Of a DNA stretch of 20,586 bases, positions 15,048-20,586 are shown in pieces (positions within the stretch are counted from its first letter, which is position 1; each line of letters starts with the position of its first letter). The stretch is from positions 1-20,586 of the forward strand of contig CAYYHG010000039.1 in the NCBI GenBank assembly GCA_964471665.1. Direction: 5' to 3'. This DNA is from SW-9-67-25 sp964471665. GTDB lineage: Archaea > Halobacteriota > Halobacteria > Halobacteriales > Haloarculaceae. The notes below the pieces were generated by a model. It saw only the letters and a program-made list of their open reading frames with translations. It searched no databases and had not been told where the DNA came from. A program made the translations under genes and the position numbers.

Positions 15048-15059
15048 GCTTTTAGTACG
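15048..15059 (+). promoter_or_regulatory. TATA-like box of the rpa1 operon
   Basis: GCTTTTAGTACG is centred 26 bases before the rpa1 ATG. It shares the core TTTTAGT with the polB promoter. Confidence 0.6.
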
Positions 15060-15079
15060 GGCGCGACCAAGTCACTGTC

Positions 15080-16354
15080 ATGAGTCTGGACGACCGTGCC
15101 GGGGAGCTCGCCTCCGACCTCGGTGTCGACAAAGAGGAGGTCAAACGCGACCTGGAGAATCTCGTCTCGTACAGCGTTCCGATGGACGAGGCGATACAGA
15201 GCCTGCGACGGAAGTACGGCAGCGGCGAGACCGGCGGGGGCGCTGGACCGACCACGAAAGACGTCGCGGAGGTGACCACCGAGGACGGCAACGTCTCGGT
15301 CACGGCCGTGGTCCTGACGGTCGGCAAGCGTTCGATCAGGTACCAGGGCGAGAACCAGGTCATCTTCGAGGGAGAGCTGGCCGACGGGACTGCCACCATC
15401 TCCTACACCGGGTGGGAGGATTTCGGGCTCGAACCCGGGACCACCGTCAGAATCGGGAACGCCGGCGTCCGCGAGTGGGAGGGCGAGCCGGAGCTCAATC
15501 TCGGCGACTCCACGAGCGTCGAATCCGTCGACGAGTCTCTCGATATCGACGTCGAAGTGGGCGGCGACCGCAGGCTCACGGCGCTGGCGCCCGGCGACCG
15601 TGGCGTCAACGTCGAGGTGACAGTCGCGGAGTCCGAGACGAAACTCATCGACGGCCGCGACGGCGAGACGGAGATCCTGAGCGGCGTGCTCGCCGACGAG
15701 AGCGCACGCCTCCCGTTCACCGACTGGGATCCACACTCCGGGATTGCGGAGGGCGAGTCGGTCCGTATCGAGAACGCGTTCGTCCGCGAGTTCCGGGGCG
15801 TTCCGTCGGTGAACGTCTCGGAGTTCTCGACAGTCCGACGTCTCGACGAGGACGTCGACGCGACCGACTCGGCCCAGCAGCTCTCGGTCCGCGACGCCGT
15901 CGAGTCGGGCGGTCTCTTCGACGTCGAACTGGTCGGCAACGTCATCGACCTGCGGGACGGGTCGGGTCTGATCGAGCGCTGTCCCGAGTGTGGCCGGGTT
16001 GTCCAGAACGGCCAGTGCCGCAGCCACGGCGAGGTCGACGCCGAGGACGACCTCCGGACGAAGGCAATCCTCGACGACGGCACCGGGACCGTGACTGTCG
16101 TGCTGGACGCGGACCTGACAGCGCGGATCTACGGAGGTGGCATCGAAGAGGCGAAAGACCACGCCCGCGACGCGATGGACAGAGAGGTCGTCGCGGACGC
16201 CATCGCCGAACAGGTCGTCGGCCACGAGTTCCGCGTGCGGGGATCACTGAGCGTCGACGAGTACGGCGCCAACCTCGAGGCGAGCAGTTTCGCGAAGACG
16301 GACGACGACCCCGCAGCGCGTGCCGAGGCGTTGCTCGGGGAGGTGGGGCCGTGA
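15080..16354 (+). CDS. rpa1: Single-stranded DNA-binding protein Rpa1 (replication protein A)
   Basis: This is a haloarchaeal RPA large-subunit type protein that coats single-stranded DNA during replication and repair. After a helical N-terminal 50 residues (MSLDDRAGELASDLGVDKEE onward) there are about three OB folds, roughly residues 60-155, 165-265 and 280-400. The third contains a zinc finger, CPEC (Cys301, Cys304) with CRSH (Cys313, His316). The 424-residue length is as expected. The ATG at 15080 follows a promoter at the right spacing. Its stop codon overlaps the GTG start of the next gene (GTGA). The order rpa1, COG3390-type partner and phosphoesterase matches the rpa1-rpap1-rpe operon described in Haloferax volcanii, so I call it Rpa1 rather than Rpa3. 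Confidence 0.93.
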   Translation: MSLDDRAGELASDLGVDKEEVKRDLENLVSYSVPMDEAIQSLRRKYGSGETGGGAGPTTKDVAEVTTEDGNVSVTAVVLTVGKRSIRYQGENQVIFEGELADGTATISYTGWEDFGLEPGTTVRIGNAGVREWEGEPELNLGDSTSVESVDESLDIDVEVGGDRRLTALAPGDRGVNVEVTVAESETKLIDGRDGETEILSGVLADESARLPFTDWDPHSGIAEGESVRIENAFVREFRGVPSVNVSEFSTVRRLDEDVDATDSAQQLSVRDAVESGGLFDVELVGNVIDLRDGSGLIERCPECGRVVQNGQCRSHGEVDAEDDLRTKAILDDGTGTVTVVLDADLTARIYGGGIEEAKDHARDAMDREVVADAIAEQVVGHEFRVRGSLSVDEYGANLEASSFAKTDDDPAARAEALLGEVGP

Positions 16355-17718
16355 GCGACACCGAGGAGGACGGCGCCGGCCGCCGCGAGGTCGCCTACCG
16401 CCTGTTCGCGGCCGAGTACGACGACGCCGACCTCTCCTACTCCGAGGGCGAAGAGGAGCGGGCACCCAACTACGTCGTCACACCGACCGGCGCGCGCGTC
16501 AACCGCACGTTCGTCGTCGGTGTCCTGACGGAGGTAGAGGCGGTCAGCGACGACGTCCTCCGGGCGCGTGTCGTCGACCCGACTGGCGCCTTCGTCCTCT
16601 ACGCCGGCCAGTACCAGCCCGACGAACAGGCGTTTCTCGACAGAACCGGGACGCCGACCTTCGTTGCCGTGACCGGGAAAGCCCGGACGTTCCAGCCCGA
16701 GGACTCCCAGCAGGTGTACACGTCGCTCAGACCAGAGAGCATAAACGAAGTCGACGCCGACACCCGCGACCGCTGGACTGTCGGGACGGCCGAACAGACG
16801 CTCTGGCGGGTCGGACAGATGGCCGGGGCGCTCGCGCGCGACGAGCGCGGCGACCAGTTGGAAGCGGCGCTGGTCGCTGATGGCGTCGACGAGGGACTCG
16901 CGTCGGGTATCGCGCTCGCGCTGGACCACTACGACACCTCGCCGGCGTATCTCACTGACGTCCGGGAGCTGGCCCTGGACGCGGCACGGCTCGTCGCCGG
17001 CGAGATCGACGAGGTCGAACCGCTGTCGACCCGGCCGGACGCACCCGGCGAGGCCGACCTGGACGCGCTCGCCGACGTGCCGGGCATCCCAGACGCCGAC
17101 GCCGACTCCACCGCCCCTGTGGCGTCGGCCGACGACGCGTCCGCACCGACGGAATCGGACGCTGTCGGTGCCACCGCCGACGCCGGGTCGGGAACGACCA
17201 CAGACGCTGGCGACGAGGCGGCCGACGTCGGGGACTTCGAGCCCGGGGAGTTCGAACTCGACGAGGAGGAACGCGAGGAGATCGAGTCGGAGTTCGGGAC
17301 CGAGTTCCAGAGCGGGACGGAGGTCGACGAACCCGGACAGACGGACATCGGGACGCCCGAACCCGAGGAGTCGGAGAGCGAACCGGCGGCAACCGACGAC
17401 GCGAGAGCGACGACGGGGACAGTGGCGGACGAAACCGGTGGTGACGGAGCCACGGGCGAGGGCTCCACCGACGAGACCAGGGAGTCCGACGAGGACTCTG
17501 CCGCGGACGCCGACCTGGCAGACGTCGACCTCGAAGACGCGACAGTCGAAGTGATGGGCGAACTCGACGACGGCGGCGGGACAAGGCGCGAGGCGCTGGT
17601 CGAAACCGTCGCCGAACGGTACGGGGCCAGCCCCGAAGAGGTCGAGGACGCGATTCAGGACGCGCTGATGGACGGGCGGTGTTACGAACCCGACGACGCG
17701 ACCCTCAAGCCGATCTGA
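16351..17718 (+). CDS. rpap1: RPA-associated protein (RPAP1, COG3390 type)
   Basis: This partner of Rpa1 is co-transcribed and in Haloferax is known to associate with Rpa1. The N-terminal 185 residues form an OB-fold region (RRREVAYRLFAA-like start, NRTFVVGVLTEVEAV, VVDPTGAFVLYAGQYQP, FVAVTGKARTFQPED). A helical part follows (about 150-230). About 150 residues are acidic, Ala/Thr/Ser-rich and probably disordered. The last 60 or so, from ATVEVMGELDDGGGTRREAL to the end, look like a small winged helix. The total is 455 residues. The start is GTG at 16351 because it overlaps the rpa1 stop by 4 bases; the same frame is open far upstream but antisense-like and overlaps rpa1. The gene overlaps rpe by one base. 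The winged-helix reading is inference. Confidence 0.88.
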   Translation: MSDTEEDGAGRREVAYRLFAAEYDDADLSYSEGEEERAPNYVVTPTGARVNRTFVVGVLTEVEAVSDDVLRARVVDPTGAFVLYAGQYQPDEQAFLDRTGTPTFVAVTGKARTFQPEDSQQVYTSLRPESINEVDADTRDRWTVGTAEQTLWRVGQMAGALARDERGDQLEAALVADGVDEGLASGIALALDHYDTSPAYLTDVRELALDAARLVAGEIDEVEPLSTRPDAPGEADLDALADVPGIPDADADSTAPVASADDASAPTESDAVGATADAGSGTTTDAGDEAADVGDFEPGEFELDEEEREEIESEFGTEFQSGTEVDEPGQTDIGTPEPEESESEPAATDDARATTGTVADETGGDGATGEGSTDETRESDEDSAADADLADVDLEDATVEVMGELDDGGGTRREALVETVAERYGASPEEVEDAIQDALMDGRCYEPDDATLKPI

Positions 17719-18467
17719 TGGCCGTCGAGCCCGTCCCCGGCGATCCGGCCGCGCTCGTCGACTGCGACGGCGACCGGGCCCTCGTTGTCGCCGACTACCA
17801 CGCCGGCATCGAGGCGGGCCTCCGCTCGGAGGGCGTCGAACTCGACAGCGACGCCGACAGCCGGCTTGCCCGACTCACCGCACTGCTCGACCGGACTGAT
17901 CCCGACAGACTGGTGATCCTGGGTGATCTCGGCCACACCATCGGCCACCCCGGCCGGGCGGAACGTGAGGAGATCGAGTCGGTCCTGACAGCAGTCGCGG
18001 ACCGCGTCCCGCTGACGCTCGTCCGGGGGAACCACGACGTGGCGGTCGAATCCCTGCTCGACCCCATCGATGACGTCGCGCTCGCCCCGAGTCAGGGGGT
18101 TCGGATCGGGAACGTGGGATTCGTTCACGGACACACCTGGCCGGATCCGCCAGTGCTGGAGAGCCAGTATCTCTGTCTCGGCCACGAACATCCCGTCGTC
18201 AGACTCGAAGACGAGGTGGGCGGCCGGCGCGTCGAACGCGCGTGGCTCCGGGGCGGTGTCGATCCGACCCCCTTCTGCGAACACCACGGCACTGACCTGC
18301 CGACACCCGGGAAACTGGTCGTGTTCCCGGCGTTCAACGACCGGTCTGGCGGCACGTGGGTCAACGTGCCTGGGGAGTTTCTCTCACCGTTCTTGCCCGC
18401 CGGGCTCGTCGACGGAGAGGCCTACCTCCTCGATGGAACCCGTCTCGGCCCGTACGAGCAGATATAG
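17718..18467 (+). CDS. rpe: Calcineurin-like metallophosphoesterase of the rpa1 operon (RPE)
   Basis: This is a predicted metal-dependent phosphoesterase, third in the rpa1-rpap1-rpe operon. Metal-site motifs appear in order: VADYHAG (D-x-H), ILGDLGH, LVRGNHD, FVHGHTW and LGHEHP, a complete set. It is 249 residues long. The gene name comes from the Haloferax operon; the substrate is unknown. The start is the ATG at 17718-17720, overlapping the rpap1 stop in TGATG. An earlier ATG at 17679 in the same frame would add 13 unconserved-looking residues that overlap rpap1. The last 84 bases overlap the 3' end of the converging ERCC4 gene on the other strand. Confidence 0.92.
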   Translation: MAVEPVPGDPAALVDCDGDRALVVADYHAGIEAGLRSEGVELDSDADSRLARLTALLDRTDPDRLVILGDLGHTIGHPGRAEREEIESVLTAVADRVPLTLVRGNHDVAVESLLDPIDDVALAPSQGVRIGNVGFVHGHTWPDPPVLESQYLCLGHEHPVVRLEDEVGGRRVERAWLRGGVDPTPFCEHHGTDLPTPGKLVVFPAFNDRSGGTWVNVPGEFLSPFLPAGLVDGEAYLLDGTRLGPYEQI

Positions 18468-18977
18468 GGTCTCGAGTTTCTCCCGGAGAATGCCGGCCTG
18501 GTGGCTTTCCACGTCCAGTTTCCGGCGGAGCAGCCGACACAGCGCGTACAGCTGGCCGGCCCGGCGCGACCCGGGAAACCGGAACTCCACGTTGTGGACG
18601 CCCGACCACGCCGAGACGGTTCCGGCCACCTGGCCGGGATCTATGTCGCGCCGGTGCATCAGTCCGCGGTTCTCTGCGAAGGTCTCCCAGGATTCCTCGA
18701 CGACGACCCACAGCGGCCGGGGCCAGGACCGTGCTCTCCGGAGTTCAGACTCGAAGCGATCCCGCTCCCAGGTGATGGAGTTGAGGAAGTCGTGTCCAGT
18801 CTTCCGCTCGATCGCAACGGAGGGGTGGTAGGTGTCGGTGTCGGCGTCGTGCACACACCACTCGGCGATGGTGTAGTCGCCGGTCGAGAGCGTTACGTCC
18901 CGGGTTTCGACCGCGTAGGGTCCGAACTCCCACGGTCTGCGTTCCCGCCTGTCCCGGAGTATCGTCGCCAGATGCAT
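18384..18977 (-). CDS. ERCC4-family nuclease domain protein (197 aa)
   Basis: This is a stand-alone nuclease of the XPF/ERCC4 superfamily, which cuts structured DNA. The domain begins with ATILRDRRERRPWEFG and continues to LSTGDYTIAEWCV. The catalytic motif ERKxxxD is present as VAIERKTGHDFLNSI, followed by an arginine-rich helix (WERDRFESELRRARS) and the strand PLWVVVEESWE. No helicase or helix-hairpin-helix domain is present, and the C-terminal 65 residues are predicted helical. I start at the ATG 18975-18977 rather than the upstream ATG at 19052. It has a Shine-Dalgarno-like GGTGGAG 4 bases before it, begins exactly at the domain, and leaves the TATA-like box at 19020-19032 outside the gene. 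It overlaps the 3' end of the convergent rpe gene by 84 bases. Confidence 0.88.
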   Translation of the reverse strand: MHLATILRDRRERRPWEFGPYAVETRDVTLSTGDYTIAEWCVHDADTDTYHPSVAIERKTGHDFLNSITWERDRFESELRRARSWPRPLWVVVEESWETFAENRGLMHRRDIDPGQVAGTVSAWSGVHNVEFRFPGSRRAGQLYALCRLLRRKLDVESHQAGILREKLETLYLLVRAETGSIEEVGLSVDEPGGQER

Positions 18978-19019
18978 CCTGCTCCACCTGCTGGACTCCC
19001 GCGACAGGATGGGATCGTC

Positions 19020-19032
19020 TTCGTATATGAAT
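19020..19032 (-). promoter_or_regulatory. TATA-like box of the ERCC4 gene
   Basis: On the minus strand ATTCATATACGAA lies about 49 bases before the ATG at 18977. With transcription starting near 19000, there would be a leader of about 20 bases carrying the GGTGGAG site. It lies just upstream of, or at, the 3' end of the mrp gene. Confidence 0.55.
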
Positions 19033-19041
19033 GTCCGGCAG

Positions 19042-20100
19042 TTACCGCCCACTCACCCGGCGTCGGTGGACGACGCCCTGCATGTTGGCAGTCCGGCGGG
19101 CGAACTGCTGGAGCGCGTCGCTGGTCGGATCGGCGTCCAGCACCAGCGGCCGGCCGTCGTCGCCGCCCTCCCGGACCGCGGGATCGAGCGGAATCTCGCC
19201 CAGGTAGGGCATCTCGACGCTGTCGGCCAGGCGCTGGCCACCGCCGTCGCCGAAGATGGCGTGTTCGTTGCCACAGTCCGGACACCGGAACGCCGACATG
19301 TTCTCGACGACGCCCAGGACTGGCGTCTCGTGCTCGCCGAACATCCGCAGTCCCTTGCGGGCGTCGTCGAGGGCGACCTCCTGTGGAGTCGTGACGATCA
19401 CAGCACCCGAGACGGGGACGCTCTGGAGAAGCGTCAGCTGTGTGTCGCCAGTTCCCGGCGGGAGGTCGACGACCATGTAGTCGAGGCTCCCCCAGCGAAC
19501 GTCCTCCCACAGCTGGGTGAGCACCTTGTGGACCATCGGCCCACGCCAGATGACGGGGTCGTCCTCGCCGAGCAGGAAGTCCATACTCATCAGCTTCATG
19601 CCGTACTGTTCGGGGGGGATGATCCGTTCGTCCTCTGTGGCCTGCGGGGGTTCGTCGGCGTCGACCATCCGTGGGACGTTGGGCCCGTAGACGTCGGCGT
19701 CGAACAGGCCAACCCGGGCACCCATCTCCGCCAGCCCGGCCGCGAGATTGACCGCGATCGTGGACTTGCCGACGCCGCCCTTGCCCGAGGCGACGGCGAT
19801 GATGTTCTCGACGCCCGGCAGGACGCGGTCCTCGGGGTCGATGCCGCGGTCGATCGACGCCGAGAGGTCTACCTCGTAGTCGATGTCGGCGAGGGTCTCG
19901 CGGACCGCACCGGCCATGGCCGTCTCCGTCCGGGAGTACGGCGCGCCCAGCGCGAGGTCGACCGTGACGACGCCCGCGTCGTGGTCGACGTCGATGCCGT
20001 TGACCAGCCCCAGCGAGACGATGTCGTCCCCGAGGTCCGGGTCGTCCACGTCCGCGAGACGCGTTTCGATGCCCTCGACGGTCGCCGGATCTACTGACAT
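19042..20100 (-). CDS. mrp: Mrp/Nbp35-type P-loop ATPase, iron-sulfur cluster carrier
   Basis: This is a deviant-Walker P-loop ATPase (ApbC/Mrp/NBP35 group) thought to carry iron-sulfur clusters to target enzymes. The N-terminal 90 or so residues resemble the MIP18/DUF59 domain (ADVDDPDLGDDIVSLGLV). The ATPase domain begins with SGKGGVGKST (residues 105-114), followed by FDADVYGPNVP, switch II VVDLPPGTGD, and VVENMSAFRCPDCG, whose CPDC pair is the likely cluster ligand in a dimer. The length of 352 residues is typical for the fused DUF59-Mrp form. The ATG at 20098-20100 is clear. The gene is leftward with a weak TATA-like box upstream, and the ERCC4 gene lies downstream after 64 bases. Confidence 0.95.
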   Translation of the reverse strand: MSVDPATVEGIETRLADVDDPDLGDDIVSLGLVNGIDVDHDAGVVTVDLALGAPYSRTETAMAGAVRETLADIDYEVDLSASIDRGIDPEDRVLPGVENIIAVASGKGGVGKSTIAVNLAAGLAEMGARVGLFDADVYGPNVPRMVDADEPPQATEDERIIPPEQYGMKLMSMDFLLGEDDPVIWRGPMVHKVLTQLWEDVRWGSLDYMVVDLPPGTGDTQLTLLQSVPVSGAVIVTTPQEVALDDARKGLRMFGEHETPVLGVVENMSAFRCPDCGNEHAIFGDGGGQRLADSVEMPYLGEIPLDPAVREGGDDGRPLVLDADPTSDALQQFARRTANMQGVVHRRRVSGR

Positions 20101-20120
20101 TGCTCACGCTAGACACCGGT

Positions 20121-20137
20121 CGGGCGAAAAGGTTGTG
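20121..20137 (-). promoter_or_regulatory. Possible promoter of mrp
   Basis: On the minus strand CACAACCTTTTCGCCCG is centred about 28-30 bases before the ATG at 20100. It is only weakly TATA-like. Confidence 0.35.
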
Positions 20138-20170
20138 ACCACTGCGCCCGATGGTACAGAGGAGAGCGGG

Positions 20171-20482
20171 TCAGGGCCGGCGGAACGTGTAGGCGAGCGT
20201 CTCGTCGCCGGCGTCGCGCTCGACGGTGACCTCGCCGCGCTCGTGGTCGAACACGAGTCGGTCTGCGGGGGCCTGGAAGGAGTGCAGCGGCATACCGGCG
20301 TCGACGCGGCCGTCGGGGAGGACGGTGAAGTGTGTGACCCCGGCGAAGTCACAGGCGAGCGTGCCGTCGGAGTGGGTCCGGACGGCGCTGCCGGCGAACC
20401 GCTGGAGTTCGTCCCGGAGCGACGCACTGTCCGAGACTGGGACCACCACCCGGTCGCTGTCTGTCGCCTGGGTGTCACTCAT
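20171..20482 (-). CDS. Small acidic haloarchaeal protein, function unknown (103 aa)
   Basis: This soluble protein of 103 residues begins MSDTQATDSDRVVVPVSDSA. It continues with LRDELQRFAGSAVRTHSDGT and ends with a beta-rich stretch including VTHFTVLPDGRVDAGMPLHS and FDHERGEVTVERDAGDETL. It has no signal, membrane segment or catalytic motif that I recognise. The ATG at 20480-20482 is chosen because a TATA-like box sits 24 bases upstream; the frame is open further to an ATG at 20564-20566 but that region looks non-coding. It is leftward, ahead of mrp with 70 bases between them, where mrp seems to have its own promoter. The function is unknown. Confidence 0.75.
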   Translation of the reverse strand: MSDTQATDSDRVVVPVSDSASLRDELQRFAGSAVRTHSDGTLACDFAGVTHFTVLPDGRVDAGMPLHSFQAPADRLVFDHERGEVTVERDAGDETLAYTFRRP

Positions 20483-20499
20483 TGGCGGACGTAGGGGTC

Positions 20500-20513
20500 G
20501 AAGATACTTGACA
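20500..20513 (-). promoter_or_regulatory. TATA-like box of the 20171-20482 gene
   Basis: On the minus strand GTCAAGTATCTTCG is centred about 24 bases before the ATG at 20482, fitting a leaderless transcript. The remaining sequence to the window edge shows no gene. Confidence 0.55.
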
Positions 20514-20586
20514 GACACGCACGCCGGTGTGCGACGTGCACGACCCGGAGAGGGGACACAGACCACGTGAACAGGACACGCGGGCC

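Noticed and set aside
14645..16225. Upstream extension of the DsbA-like reading frame
   Set aside because: The frame stays open but is antisense to rpa1 and the small membrane protein. The Tat signal and promoter place the start at 14644.
15412..16350. Upstream extension of the rpap1 reading frame
   Set aside because: It overlaps rpa1 in another frame, is arginine-rich and unlike haloarchaeal proteins. The GTG at 16351 overlapping the rpa1 stop is the natural start.
18978..19052. N-terminal extension of the ERCC4 protein by 25 residues
   Set aside because: It would overlap the mrp stop, include the TATA-like box, and add residues before the domain. The internal ATG has a Shine-Dalgarno-like site.

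Overview
The window is from a halophilic archaeon (class Halobacteria). The DNA is G+C-rich. The predicted proteins are strongly acidic. Several genes start directly at the codon with a TATA-like box 24-33 bases upstream, as in leaderless haloarchaeal transcripts. Many products are typically haloarchaeal: intein-split PolB, the PAN proteasome ATPase, Trm56, and the Rpa1/RPAP/RPE operon. I cannot name the genus from sequence alone.

Layout. Positions 1-5799 (minus) hold one uninterrupted reading frame for a family B DNA polymerase. It is cut off at the left window edge and carries three inteins of 402, 353 and 434 residues, inserted into polymerase motifs A, B and C. Next come three short rightward genes (5974-7009): a 60-residue acidic protein, a two-helix membrane protein and a winged-helix-like protein. 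They converge on the leftward mre11-rad50 operon (7026-10948). A small winged-helix regulator (11083-11346, minus) diverges from pan (11578-12789, plus), which is followed by dihydrofolate reductase. A leftward pair encodes a Tat/lipobox DsbA-like protein and the tRNA methylase Trm56 (13349-14644). A small membrane protein (14781-15023) precedes the rpa1-rpap1-rpe operon (15080-18467). Its last gene overlaps the end of a convergent ERCC4-family nuclease gene by 84 bp. The right end holds an Mrp/Nbp35-type P-loop ATPase and a small unknown protein, both leftward. There is no gene-free stretch over 300 bases, and I found no tRNA, rRNA, CRISPR array or insertion sequence.

How it fits together. 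Most of the window serves genome maintenance: replication (PolB), double-strand-break processing (Mre11-Rad50), ssDNA protection (Rpa1 with partners), and a structure-specific nuclease candidate (ERCC4). The remainder covers protein turnover (PAN), folate and tRNA metabolism and cofactor assembly. The most unusual content is the triple-intein polymerase. Inteins 1 and 2 are closely related, end in glutamine and lack the usual penultimate histidine. Intein 3 has lost a catalytic acid from its first endonuclease motif. The host codons just after inteins 2 and 3 are unusually A+T-rich, which suggests flanking sequence was copied in with the inteins from a less G+C-rich donor. Secondary observations are a near-perfect palindrome at the polB promoter, a 20-base perfect hairpin at the end of the small regulator gene, and an exact one-heptad duplication in the Rad50 coiled coil.
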